Source: an uncultured Bacteroidales bacterium (GTDB taxonomy: Bacteria; Bacteroidota; Bacteroidia; Bacteroidales; UBA932). From it: a stretch of 13,400 bases of DNA. This document shows positions 1-7,439 of the stretch, piece by piece. Where the stretch lies: the NCBI GenBank assembly GCA_946408295.1, contig CAMJRT010000014.1, positions 1 through 13,400 on the forward strand, given 5' to 3'. Position 1 is the first letter of the stretch. Each line of letters begins with the position of its first letter. Both the position numbers and the translations under genes were made by a program. The notes below the pieces were generated by a model. It saw nothing but the letters and a program-made list of their open reading frames with translations. It ran no database searches and had not been told where the DNA came from.

Positions 1-705
1 GAGAGCGCCCTTATCCGCTTCGATATGTCCGAATTCAAGGAAGAACATTCCGTCGCCCTCCTCTACGGAGCGCCTCCGGGCTATGTGGGTTATGAAGAAG
101 GCGGTCTGCTGGTGAACAAGATTCGCCAGAACCCCTATTCCGTCGTCCTTTTCGACGAGATTGAGAAAGCCCACAAGTCGGTGTTCGACCTCTTCCTCCA
201 AATCCTGGACGAAGGCAAGTTGCACGACCGTCTGGGCCGCGTGGGTGATTTCTCCAACGCCCTCATCCTCTTCACCTCGAACATCGGCAGCAAGTTTGTC
301 GTCGAGCAGTTCAACAAGGGCGTCGTCCCGGGCAACAACGACCTGATGGACATTATGCAGGACTACTTCCGTCCCGAGTTCCTGGGCCGTCTGACCGAGA
401 TCGTCCCCTTCTCCCCGATTACCGAAGTGACGGTCACCAAGATTTTCGACGTCCACCTCAAAGGCCTGCTGAAACTCCTGCAAGAGCAGGAAATCACCCT
501 CGACATCGCCCCCGAGGTCAAGACGAAGATTGCGATGATGGGCTTCAACCCCGAGTACGGCGCCCGTCCCATCATCGGCATCATCCGCAAACAACTGCGC
601 AATCCCCTCTCCAAGATGATCATCTCCGGTCAGATCAAAGCCGGCGACACCGTCACGGTGGTCTTCGAGAAGGACGCTCCCGAATTTAAAGTCAACAAAA
701 AATAA
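1..705 (+). CDS. tssH: TssH (ClpV) sheath-recycling AAA+ ATPase, C-terminal part
   Basis: Cut by the window start; the reading frame is open from base 1. This is the second AAA+ module of a ClpB/ClpV-type disaggregase, which in a T6SS takes apart the contracted TssB/TssC sheath in the cytoplasm. Visible elements: the pore-loop motif GYVGYEEGG (about 79-105); Walker B FDE (151-159) followed by IEKAH; the sensor-1 asparagine in FTSNIGS (280-282); the arginine-finger segment FRPEFLGR (367-390); and the sensor-2 GAR (559-567) of the C-terminal lid. ClpB usually has FLNR where this has FLGR. All key residues in this part are intact, so the gene looks functional. It is called TssH rather than housekeeping ClpB because tssB starts 11 bases after its stop. 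The N-terminal domain that would settle this lies outside the window. Confidence 0.93.
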   Translation, partial: ESALIRFDMSEFKEEHSVALLYGAPPGYVGYEEGGLLVNKIRQNPYSVVLFDEIEKAHKSVFDLFLQILDEGKLHDRLGRVGDFSNALILFTSNIGSKFVVEQFNKGVVPGNNDLMDIMQDYFRPEFLGRLTEIVPFSPITEVTVTKIFDVHLKGLLKLLQEQEITLDIAPEVKTKIAMMGFNPEYGARPIIGIIRKQLRNPLSKMIISGQIKAGDTVTVVFEKDAPEFKVNKK

Positions 706-716
706 AACCTGCAATT

Positions 717-1181
717 ATGGCTATCAAAGAAAATTTCATTTCGATGGCTCCCGATGAGGAGTCGAATGCAAAGGTTAATCCCATTGACAACAACAAGACC
801 TTGATGATTGACCAGTACACCTCCGACGCCGAGCCCGGCAACCCGGAACTGGTCGAGGACATCCAGAACATCGACGACGCGTTCCGTCATTTCCAGCCCA
901 AGGTCGAGGTCGATTTCACCGACGAAAACGGAGAATCGGTCAACGAGACCCTTCATTTCAGTGAAATCCGTGACTTCGAGGCCCAGGGTGGCAAAGGGAA
1001 GCTGGTCGAGAACAGTGCCTTCCTCGGCGGTGTCAAGAAGAAAATCGACACCAGCGCCAAGATTCAGAAGAGCATCGAGCAAAGCCGCAAACTGCGCGAC
1101 ATTCTCAAAGACGCCGGCTCCCGCGAAGAACTCAAAGAAATGCTTCAAGCTATGCTTGATGAATTGGAATCCGCTAAATAA
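717..1181 (+). CDS. tssB: TssB (VipA-like) small sheath subunit
   Basis: A 154-residue protein of the Bacteroidetes TssB form, the small subunit of the contractile sheath. Residues about 60-85 carry the family pattern: a beta strand (KVEVDF), then LHFSEIRDFEAQGG, equivalent to the 'F.s..DF.P' element of TssB. The last 50 residues are helical and charged (RKLRDILKDAGSREELKEMLQAMLDEL in two pieces), where TssB packs against TssC. The first 55 residues are acidic and low in hydrophobics, probably flexible. It lies 11 bases after tssH and 8 bases before tssC, so the three are almost certainly co-transcribed and TssB and TssC made together. No Shine-Dalgarno site is obvious; the ATG is preceded by A/T-rich sequence, as is usual in Bacteroidetes. 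Confidence 0.9.
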   Translation: MAIKENFISMAPDEESNAKVNPIDNNKTLMIDQYTSDAEPGNPELVEDIQNIDDAFRHFQPKVEVDFTDENGESVNETLHFSEIRDFEAQGGKGKLVENSAFLGGVKKKIDTSAKIQKSIEQSRKLRDILKDAGSREELKEMLQAMLDELESAK

Positions 1182-1189
1182 TTACAACC

Positions 1190-2545
1190 ATGGCAGATAC
1201 TCAAATGCAAAAAAGCACCGCGGTTGAGCAGGCTCAAGGCGGCGCACAGGAACAGAAAAAAGACGTTTCGCAGCTTCTTTCCGCTTTCGGCGGCTTCAAC
1301 GCCGTCCGGGGTTTCCTTCCCGATGCGGACAATATGAACCCCGCCCACAAAGCGGCCAAGAACGTTTTCCTGACGGACAAACGTTTCAAAGACAAACGGG
1401 AGAACCTCATCGAAGACCTCAAAGGCTGGATTGAACTGTTGGACGAGAACCACGGCACCGCCTCCGAGATGGTGGACGCCTGCAAGGCCAAACAGGAGAC
1501 CTACCAGAAGGTCCTCGCCCAGGGTGTGACCGATGCGCTCTTCGCCACCCGTCAGTTGGAGCTGGCCTACCGCAACCTGGACAACTTCTTCAAGACCTGC
1601 GGCACCGACAAGGTCAAGAACCTCCGCGTCGTCAATGTCTACAAAGACGATATCGCCGATGCCGACTCCGGTTTCAGCGGTGAAGTGGAGAACCTGCTCC
1701 GCAACGGCTTCGACCGCCTCAGCCTGAAAGACTGCTACAGCCTTGTCGTCGTTCCCGGCAACGTGTTCCAGGACAAACCGACCCTGCTGCAATGGGCGAA
1801 AATAGCCTACAAATATAAAGTGATGCTCATCACCGACCACGCCGATGAATTCTCTTTCGACGACCTCTATGCCAACACCGAAGGCTACAAGGACTCCGAC
1901 GCCGAGCTGATGAACGTGATTATGACCGCCAACTGGATCGTCGGCCGCGAGAGCGAGAAACTCTCCGAGGACGAGAAAGAGAACGCCGCATTCTATGTCA
2001 CCCCTTCGGGCGCCTTGGCCGGCAAGCTCTATGACGAGAGCGCCAATATGGCCCAGGGTGCCGGCGGTAAGAAATATGGTACCCTCGACGGCGTGAAGGG
2101 CGTCAAACTCGACCTTCTTAAATCCGAAATCGCCGCCCTGATGGACAACCAGGTCATCCCTATGGTCTATTCGGAAGGCCGCGTGATGGCGTTCAACAAC
2201 ACCACCCTCTACAACGGCGACCTCACCGCGATGAAGGAATACCCCATCGTCCGCGTGTTCGACTGGGTGAAGAAAGTGCTGATGAACTTCGTTCACGAAG
2301 TCGCGCTGGAAAACTGGGATCCCTACAATTCACCGAAGAACCTGAAAGCGAAGATCCAGGCCTTCCTGAACGATTACAAGGGCTACGGCAACCTGTTCCA
2401 GAACTACGAGATCAAGGAGCCCACGCAAGATCCCGTCACCAAACGCATCACCTGCGACATCAGCCTCACGCCTTTCTACTCCGCCAAGAACTTTATCATC
2501 AAAGTTTCTGCCGATAAGAAAGAAAAAGGTGCAGAGATGGCATAA
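1190..2545 (+). CDS. tssC: TssC (VipB-like) large sheath subunit
   Basis: A 451-residue protein matching the Bacteroidetes TssC form (shorter than the roughly 490-500 residues of proteobacterial TssC). TssC builds the sheath with TssB. The first 22 residues are Gln/Lys rich and disordered-looking; the rest is a mixed alpha/beta protein without signal peptide or membrane segment, as expected for a cytoplasmic sheath. The middle section (about 180-270) contains the VVVPGNVF strand and the ITDHADEFSFDDL stretch. The C-terminal third holds TTLYNGDLTAMKEYPIVRVFDW and ends in a beta hairpin leading to an acidic/basic tail. The start was chosen as the ATG 8 bases after tssB. A 45-base A/T-rich gap follows before the first tube gene, the first real break after the sheath genes. 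Confidence 0.9.
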   Translation: MADTQMQKSTAVEQAQGGAQEQKKDVSQLLSAFGGFNAVRGFLPDADNMNPAHKAAKNVFLTDKRFKDKRENLIEDLKGWIELLDENHGTASEMVDACKAKQETYQKVLAQGVTDALFATRQLELAYRNLDNFFKTCGTDKVKNLRVVNVYKDDIADADSGFSGEVENLLRNGFDRLSLKDCYSLVVVPGNVFQDKPTLLQWAKIAYKYKVMLITDHADEFSFDDLYANTEGYKDSDAELMNVIMTANWIVGRESEKLSEDEKENAAFYVTPSGALAGKLYDESANMAQGAGGKKYGTLDGVKGVKLDLLKSEIAALMDNQVIPMVYSEGRVMAFNNTTLYNGDLTAMKEYPIVRVFDWVKKVLMNFVHEVALENWDPYNSPKNLKAKIQAFLNDYKGYGNLFQNYEIKEPTQDPVTKRITCDISLTPFYSAKNFIIKVSADKKEKGAEMA

Positions 2546-2590
2546 GTTTTGCCAATGGTCTAATAAACAAACTTCTTAAATTCTACTACT

Positions 2591-2983
2591 ATGGCAAAGA
2601 CACCTGTTTCAATGAAAATTGATGGCTACAAAGAAAGAGAAGTCCTGATGGTCACTTATTCCTTTGAGCAAGCCACCGACGTGGAAGGCCAGATGGCCGG
2701 CATCCCCCGTGGAGGTAAAATCACCGTCCGTGTCAAAGCGCTGAATGACGGCACCCCCGATTTGCTCGCCTGGATGGTGGAGCGCAACCTTCCCAAGAAC
2801 GGCGAAATCTCCTTCCTGGAGACCAAGACCGGCAAGAGTATGAAATCCATCAAGTTCACCAACGGTTACTGCGTGGACTTCGAGGAGAAGTGGGAAGACA
2901 AGATGGGTCACTTCGAGGAGATTGTCATTTCCTGCAAGAAAATCGAGTTCGGCTCGGTCGTTTACGAGAACGATTGGGCATAA
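2591..2983 (+). CDS. tssD: TssD/Hcp tube protein, copy 1
   Basis: A 130-residue tube protein of the Bacteroidetes TssD family, which stacks as hexameric rings inside the TssB/TssC sheath and is expelled on firing. Family landmarks: TYSFEQATDVEGQMAGIPRGG (in the first 40 residues), the LLAWMVE helix, FEEKWED and the closing ENDW. It is all-beta with one central helix, with no signal peptide, as for Hcp. It is followed 51 bases later by a close paralogue sharing SFEQATD/AFNQATD, AGIPRGGK, VRVKALNDG/VRVKAMNDG and EKWED; by eye roughly 45 percent of residues are the same. The upstream 45 bases contain no clear TAnnTTTG promoter box, so it is probably read from the upstream operon. Confidence 0.92.
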   Translation: MAKTPVSMKIDGYKEREVLMVTYSFEQATDVEGQMAGIPRGGKITVRVKALNDGTPDLLAWMVERNLPKNGEISFLETKTGKSMKSIKFTNGYCVDFEEKWEDKMGHFEEIVISCKKIEFGSVVYENDWA

Positions 2984-3034
2984 GGATTTCTCCCCTAAGA
3001 GCAATATGTTGAACCGATTAAAAAAGTAAAGATT

Positions 3035-3433
3035 ATGGCAGACAATACAACCCCCGTACAACTTGCAGTCAAAGATTTTGAAGCAAGAGAAGTGATTTTG
3101 GTCGACTACGCTTTCAACCAGGCCACCGACCGTGAAGGACAGATCGCCGGCATTCCCCGTGGCGGCAAAGTCAAAGTCCGCGTGAAAGCGATGAACGACG
3201 GCAACAACCAGCTCCTCCAGTGGATGCTCGCGGCCAACGACCCGCGTGATATGAAGATCACCTTCTACAACACGGTGGACGGCTCCACGATGAAAGAAAT
3301 TGAAGGCAAAGGTTGCTACTGCGTCCACTACATCGAGAAATGGGAAGACGGAGAAGAGCACTACGAAGAAATCGAAATCGTGTGCCAGACCCTCAAGAAC
3401 GGACCTGTATCCTTCGACAATCCCTGGAAATAG
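3035..3433 (+). CDS. tssD: TssD/Hcp tube protein, copy 2
   Basis: A 132-residue paralogue of the preceding gene, apparently a tandem duplication that has diverged. It keeps every landmark: YAFNQATDREGQIAGIPRGG, LLQWML, YIEKWED and the terminal DNPW. Copies differ most in the central loop after the helix and in the C-terminal strand, regions that in Hcp face neighbouring rings or the lumen, so the two could make mixed tubes or tubes with different cargo preference (inference). The start at 3035 follows an A-rich leader (gattaaaaaagtaaagatt) without a strong Shine-Dalgarno. An 85-base gap with a long RNA hairpin follows the stop and may separate the abundant tube messages from the rest. Confidence 0.92.
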   Translation: MADNTTPVQLAVKDFEAREVILVDYAFNQATDREGQIAGIPRGGKVKVRVKAMNDGNNQLLQWMLAANDPRDMKITFYNTVDGSTMKEIEGKGCYCVHYIEKWEDGEEHYEEIEIVCQTLKNGPVSFDNPWK

Positions 3434-3448
3434 TTTCAAGTAATCCGT

Positions 3449-3501
3449 TATTCCCGGTTCAGGCTCCCTTTTCTATGAAAAACGAGTTTGAATCGGGAAT
3501 A
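3449..3501 (+). promoter_or_regulatory. Long intergenic RNA hairpin after the hcp pair
   Basis: An 18-nt arm at 3449-3466 pairs along its whole length with 3484-3501. Fifteen pairs are Watson-Crick and three are G.U in the + strand RNA; in the complementary strand those three would be A.C mismatches. The 17-nt loop can add a second 5-bp stem (ttttc 3469-3473 with gaaaa 3477-3481). No U run follows (next bases ttaataaaag), so it is not a standard intrinsic terminator. More likely it is an RNA element that protects the 3' end of the hcp message, blocks or directs processing, or attenuates transcription into the downstream genes. The role is inferred; the pairing is read directly. Confidence 0.75.
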
Positions 3502-3518
3502 TTAATAAAAGAATTGTT

Positions 3519-3938
3519 ATGGCAATGTCCGCAGTCCTGCAGTTCGGCGACAACGATGCAGGCGTGTATTCCAGCGAATATCCGGTCGTGAAATGTGACT
3601 GCCACTTCTCCCGGCACCACGACTTTTACAGCCCCGACTCGGATCCCAAATGCGAGCAAGTGATGATTATGGTCGTCGCTCCCGGTAAAGAGGACCTCGA
3701 GTTGATTGAATGGTATATTGACAACTCCAACCTCAGCGGACGCATCGTCTTCGATGTTTCCGATCAGGCGGGCAGCAAAGGCAACGATACCAAACGCGAG
3801 ATTCGTTTTGAAGATGCACGGTGCTATCTGATTGAGGAGAATTACGACATTTCCAACGGGAAACGCCGGCTCTTGAAGATGGAATTCCTCGCCGAATCCG
3901 TCCAAATTGACGACAACCGGTTTGATAGATTATATTGA
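3519..3938 (+). CDS. Divergent TssD/Hcp-like protein A
   Basis: A 139-residue all-beta protein with a short central helix and no signal peptide, resembling the Bacteroidetes TssD family but clearly diverged. Shared layout: an early strand then HFSRHHDFYSPDSDP where tube proteins have the YxFxQxTD..G segment; LELIEWYIDN in place of the LLxWM helix; then GRIVFDV, and a late strand LLKMEFLAESVQI. The final N.W of the tube proteins is replaced by NRFDRLY. Such a diverged ring-forming protein could be a tube initiator or baseplate adaptor, like the phage tail proteins that share the Hcp fold, or a second tube type. The next gene begins one base after its stop, so the two are translationally linked. 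The start at 3519 was chosen; a second ATG two codons on (3525) is also possible. Confidence 0.65.
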   Translation: MAMSAVLQFGDNDAGVYSSEYPVVKCDCHFSRHHDFYSPDSDPKCEQVMIMVVAPGKEDLELIEWYIDNSNLSGRIVFDVSDQAGSKGNDTKREIRFEDARCYLIEENYDISNGKRRLLKMEFLAESVQIDDNRFDRLY

Positions 3939-3939
3939 T

Positions 3940-4428
3940 ATGGCCGACCGTTTTTCAACCAACCTCAAAGCCATCCTCGTGATGGAGGATTTGAGCAGCG
4001 GAAGTTTCCAATTTTCGCAACAGGACTGCCTGACCATCCAAGACTTCCACTATTGCTGCAACCGGGGCAAGAACGACGAAGGCATCGTCGGCGGCGTGAC
4101 CGGTTCATCGATGATGAGTATGACGGTCCGTCTGCACGAACTGTCTGAAAACAAACGTTTTTACGACGGTCTCATCAGCCGCTCCCCCTCTCCGTTCACC
4201 ATCCTGTTCAATGCGGAGTTCGGCAACGACGGCAAATTGAAGGACTATGAAAATGCGATGACGGTCTTCGGCTACATCGTGGATGTGCAGGAACATTTCA
4301 GCACCTTGGTCAGCCAAGATAAAGCGAACGCCCCGATGAGCATCCACATCGACATCCAACTCACAAAGATGGTGTTCCACGGAAAAGACAGCAGCAAGAC
4401 CTTAGACATTATCCACACGGACGAATGA
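3940..4428 (+). CDS. Hcp/TssD-like protein B, probable tube or baseplate accessory
   Basis: A 162-residue protein, starting at the ATG one base after the preceding stop (an in-frame TTG at 3907 would overlap that gene and is less likely). No signal peptide or membrane segment. The core looks like the TssD beta-barrel arrangement: a strand pair around GSSMMSMTVRLHEL, a helix SENKRFYDGLISR where TssD has its LLxWM helix, then strands FTILFNAEF, FGYIVDVQEHF and SIHIDIQLTKMVFHG. Motifs of true tube proteins (QATD..G, EKWED, N.W) are missing, so membership is structural guesswork from the strand pattern. Its ATG-side coupling to protein A and its ATGA overlap with the next gene suggest fixed stoichiometry. 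An alternative is a small spike or baseplate subunit unrelated to Hcp. Confidence 0.5.
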   Translation: MADRFSTNLKAILVMEDLSSGSFQFSQQDCLTIQDFHYCCNRGKNDEGIVGGVTGSSMMSMTVRLHELSENKRFYDGLISRSPSPFTILFNAEFGNDGKLKDYENAMTVFGYIVDVQEHFSTLVSQDKANAPMSIHIDIQLTKMVFHGKDSSKTLDIIHTDE

Positions 4429-5273
4429 AAAAGTTCGCGCTCATACTGATGACGCTTACATTGGGCGTCCTCGGGCTGCAGGCCCAGGGACTGGCCATCG
4501 AGAAGTATGCCTCCGGCGCCAACGAAAAACAATGGGCGCTGCTGCGCATCGATCCGGCCAACGCCATCGTCACCCTCGACTCGACGGATGTACGGATGAT
4601 ACGGGGCGGAATCCTGCAAGCCTTTCTGCCGCTGGGCGAGCACAACTTCATCGTCGAATCCCCCTTCTACCATCGTTACGAATCGAAATTTACCCTCACG
4701 GACTCGCTGAAAGTGGAGCTGGATATCCGGCTGCAACCCGCGTTCGGCTTCCTGAGCGTCGTCACTCCGCTGAGAAACGGACTGATTTTCATAGACGGGC
4801 GCTTTTGTGGGAAAGGAATCACCCCCGTGAGCAAATATGAAGAAGGCTCGCACGACATCGTGATTCTTCGGGACAGTACGAAATATTATGACGCACCCTA
4901 CGTCGTGGAAAGCGGCAGCAAAAGCAAATTGGTCATTTCCGATTACACCCCTACGCCGCAATCCCGCGCCGAAGCCCAAGCCCTCCGCAATGCGGAAGCC
5001 GGTCTGTCCGGAGCCGTCCTGGATGCAGAAAGCGACGCCGGAGACGGAGAGAACCAATGGGGTATGATCAACCTTCACTCCAATGTGGCCGGAGCGACGG
5101 TGCTGGTCAACGGCATCGAATACGGACAGACACCCTGCGTCGTCAAAGGCCTCAAGCCAGCCGTCAAGTACCGCATCACCCTCCGCAAGGATGGTTGGCG
5201 TGAAAAGACGCGGATGGTCTCCGTCAAAAGCGGAGAAATGCCTGATATTGAAATCAAGATGAAAAAGAAATAA
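4425..5273 (+). CDS. Exported protein with three PEGA-type repeats
   Basis: A 282-residue protein with a clear signal peptide: MKKF, a hydrophobic core to about residue 18, then LQAQ as likely cleavage region. There is no lipobox cysteine, so it is probably periplasmic rather than lipid-anchored. Three repeats of the PEGA surface/cell-wall-associated domain are visible: about 37-91 (imperfect), 106-165 (FLSVVTP...GLIFIDGRFCGKGITP) and 211-279 (the most typical: INLHSNVAGATVLVNGIEYG, then QTPCVVKGL). A low-complexity stretch of Ala, Glu and Asp (about 180-208) links repeats 2 and 3. The ATG overlaps the previous stop (ATGA), tying it to the T6SS operon. Bacteroidetes T6SS lack TssJ/L/M and use other envelope proteins; this could be one that contacts peptidoglycan. 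That role is inferred, and I do not equate it with a named TssN-R protein. Confidence 0.75.
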   Translation: MKKFALILMTLTLGVLGLQAQGLAIEKYASGANEKQWALLRIDPANAIVTLDSTDVRMIRGGILQAFLPLGEHNFIVESPFYHRYESKFTLTDSLKVELDIRLQPAFGFLSVVTPLRNGLIFIDGRFCGKGITPVSKYEEGSHDIVILRDSTKYYDAPYVVESGSKSKLVISDYTPTPQSRAEAQALRNAEAGLSGAVLDAESDAGDGENQWGMINLHSNVAGATVLVNGIEYGQTPCVVKGLKPAVKYRITLRKDGWREKTRMVSVKSGEMPDIEIKMKKK

Positions 5274-5275
5274 GT

Positions 5276-7039
5276 ATGGACTACCTCTTCAAAGATTGGA
5301 AAGACGCGTTGGACAAATTCCAGGACTGCGTGGAAAAAGACCTCGCCGAGATTCGCAAGGAAAAAGAAAACATCCGGGCGATGAAGCGGGATTTCTTTGA
5401 CAAACTGGAAAAAGGTCAGTATATCCGCCATCCCGAACGCATTGTCATCTCCGCTCCCGAAATCGTCATCGGGAATGTGGACAAGAGCGGTCAGCTTATC
5501 GGCAATGGCGGCACCATCGTCCTGCGCGGTGTCCAGCTCAATATGGACGCCTCCGGCGAAAGCGGCGCCATCAACCAGCGCGCCACCCACATCCGCCAAC
5601 TGGCGGTCGACCCCGGTCCGGACGGATTGGATGCGGTGGTTCACCCCTCGTCTTCGGTGTCCACCAAGGCCCGCAACATCGCACTCGGCAGCGAAAATGC
5701 CGCCGATGCGTTTATCGAAGGGTTCCCCGGCGGTTTCTCCGGTATTCATCTAATCAGCGACAGCGATGTGGACATCCAAGCCAACAAAGGCAGTGAAACG
5801 CTGGCTAAGAAAATTGATTCCGGCAGCAAAGCGCTGAAACAGAAACAGGGCGATTTGAAGAAAGCCGTTTCCGACCGCAAGAAAGTGATGGATGATCTTT
5901 TCAAGCAGATGGAGGACACGATGAAAAAGAGCGAGAAACTCAACAAAAACATCGTGGACACCCGTTCCAATGTGCTGGATTTGCTGGATGTGGGCCGCGA
6001 AATCGATGTGCTCTCCCCCGCCTTCTACCAGGCCGTCAAGGACTATACCCGCTGCGTAGCCGAACTGGCCGAAGTAAACCGGCGCATCAAAGCGATGGAC
6101 GAAAGCAAGAAAGCGGTGGACAACGCCAAGAACGATTACAAGAAAGAATCCACGGGTGTAGGCCTGAACCTTCTCAGCGAGAACATCAACCTGAGCGTCG
6201 TGGACGGTGACGGCAACATCCGCGACAATGAGACGGCCGGCATCGACATACTCAGTCCGCACGTCAAGGTACATTCCACAACCCCGGACGGTTCGCTGAT
6301 TGACAAGAGCGATGTCAGCATCAACACGCAGACCATCAATCTGAGCACCGCCAGCACCAAGATGAAGGACGAGAAAAACGGCGAATCCCCGGCCGTAGGC
6401 GACATCAAGATTACCACCAAGACCCTCGACATCGAGTCGGTAGACTACGACATCAAGGACGGGAAGCCCGAAGAGAAAGCCCTCACCGACAAGAGCGGAA
6501 TCACCATCCGCACGCAGGCCCTCGATTTCCGCGCAACGGACAAGGAAGGCAAGGCGGTCGGACACGCCACCCTCAATGCGAAAGCCGTCGAACTCAAGTC
6601 GATGGATATCGACAAAGACAGCAAGGACGACAAACAGCTGGCGGCGGGCAGTACGATGCTCCTCGTCTCCGAGAAGATGTACGCAGGCGCCAAGGACGAC
6701 AAGAACAAGAGCAAACAAGTGCAACTTTCTTCCGAGAAAGTGGGCGTGTTCGCCAAGACCACGGCCGAGATTCAACAGGAAAAAGCGACCGTCCAGCTCG
6801 ACGGCGGCAATGTCAGCGTAGGCGGCAGCAAGACGAATGTCTTCGGCGAAACGACAGTCAACGGAAAAGCGGCGTTCAAGGCCGATGTCACGGCTCCGAA
6901 GGCCACCGTCGACAACCTCGAAGCCAAAACCTCCTTCAAATCGACCAACATCAGCGACGGCATCGCCGTTCCCGGCGCCCCGTCCACGGCCAGCCTCAGT
7001 CAGAAACTCAAAGCGGAAGACGCGCCTAAAGCGAAATAA
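5276..7039 (+). CDS. 587-residue coiled-coil and beta-repeat protein, probable spike-associated structural protein
   Basis: Not a family I recognise. Layout: residues 1-45 charged helix; 50-175 strand-rich and glycine-rich (IVISAPEIVIGNV, GGTIVLRGVQLNM), reminiscent of beta-helix rungs; 186-292 a long charged coiled coil (LKQKQGDLKKAVSDRKKVMD onwards); about 298-545 a run of eight to ten repeats of 20-32 residues, each a short hydrophobic strand pair such as VSINTQTINLST, DIKITTKTLDIES, GITIRTQALDFRA or VQLSSEKVGVFA, followed by a Lys/Asp-rich turn. The tail is Ala/Lys/Pro rich. No signal peptide. The alternating pattern resembles trimeric beta-helix needles of gp5/VgrG and tail fibres. It starts 2 bases after the PEGA gene and ends 2 bases before the PAAR-like tip gene. 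Inference: a long fibrous partner of the spike, or a cargo carrier. A very large non-enzymatic effector is the alternative. Confidence 0.6.
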   Translation: MDYLFKDWKDALDKFQDCVEKDLAEIRKEKENIRAMKRDFFDKLEKGQYIRHPERIVISAPEIVIGNVDKSGQLIGNGGTIVLRGVQLNMDASGESGAINQRATHIRQLAVDPGPDGLDAVVHPSSSVSTKARNIALGSENAADAFIEGFPGGFSGIHLISDSDVDIQANKGSETLAKKIDSGSKALKQKQGDLKKAVSDRKKVMDDLFKQMEDTMKKSEKLNKNIVDTRSNVLDLLDVGREIDVLSPAFYQAVKDYTRCVAELAEVNRRIKAMDESKKAVDNAKNDYKKESTGVGLNLLSENINLSVVDGDGNIRDNETAGIDILSPHVKVHSTTPDGSLIDKSDVSINTQTINLSTASTKMKDEKNGESPAVGDIKITTKTLDIESVDYDIKDGKPEEKALTDKSGITIRTQALDFRATDKEGKAVGHATLNAKAVELKSMDIDKDSKDDKQLAAGSTMLLVSEKMYAGAKDDKNKSKQVQLSSEKVGVFAKTTAEIQQEKATVQLDGGNVSVGGSKTNVFGETTVNGKAAFKADVTAPKATVDNLEAKTSFKSTNISDGIAVPGAPSTASLSQKLKAEDAPKAK

Positions 7040-7041
7040 CG

Positions 7042-7428
7042 ATGGGAAAGTTTGTCACCAACGGAGCCCTGCTCCAATGTTCTTTTGGGATGGCACCCTC
7101 CCCGCTGACCGTGCTGCCACCCCGGCCGATGGTCCAGAATATGCCGATGGCCAACATTATGGACTTTGCGCCGATGGTCAACATCAAACCGTTCGGGATG
7201 TGTCAGTCGATGTCCAATCCCCAGGTGGCGGCGGCCACGGCGGCGGCCTGCGGCGTGCTCACGCCGATGCCCTGCATCCCCGTCATCACGGCTCCCTGGG
7301 CCCCGGGCGGTCAGGAAAAAGTATGTATGATGCCGGCCCTTCTGGACAACTGCAAATGTATCTGCGCCTGGGGCGGAAACATTTCCATCAACTTCCCCGG
7401 CAACGGCGCGATGGCGACCGGAAAATAA
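7042..7428 (+). CDS. DUF4280 PAAR-like spike-tip protein
   Basis: A 128-residue protein of the DUF4280 (PAAR-like) family, thought to cap the VgrG spike with a sharp, metal-stabilised cone. It opens with the family's start, GKFVTNGALLQCSFG, and then alternates short strands with Pro/Met-rich turns. Nine cysteines are present (13, 54, 70, 78, 95, 104, 106, 108 among them), including the CKCIC cluster at 104-108, suitable for metal binding at the tip. It ends with the strand ISINFPGNG. There is no extra N- or C-terminal domain, so this is a plain tip and not a tip-effector fusion. It starts 2 bases after the beta-repeat gene and is followed by the 227-residue gene and VgrG, the expected neighbourhood for a spike tip. 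Confidence 0.85.
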   Translation: MGKFVTNGALLQCSFGMAPSPLTVLPPRPMVQNMPMANIMDFAPMVNIKPFGMCQSMSNPQVAAATAAACGVLTPMPCIPVITAPWAPGGQEKVCMMPALLDNCKCICAWGGNISINFPGNGAMATGK

Positions 7429-7439
7429 AAGAATAAATT

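Noticed and set aside
1145..2296. 383-residue minus-strand reading frame opposite tssC
   Set aside because: It is the mirror of GC-rich tssC codons (His, Val and Gly rich, no recognisable domain); the same applies to other long minus-strand frames such as 5750-6775, 2609-3439 and 9158-9976.
2544..2574. 6-bp inverted repeat (aagttt / aaactt) after tssC
   Set aside because: Too short and A/T rich, with a 19-base loop; no more than expected by chance.
3449..3501. Rho-independent terminator after the hcp pair
   Set aside because: The stem is strong but no T run follows on either strand, so the hairpin is listed as an RNA element and not as a terminator.
3907..3939. TTG start at 3907 for Hcp-like protein B
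   Set aside because: It would overlap the previous gene by 32 bases when an ATG lies one base after that gene's stop.
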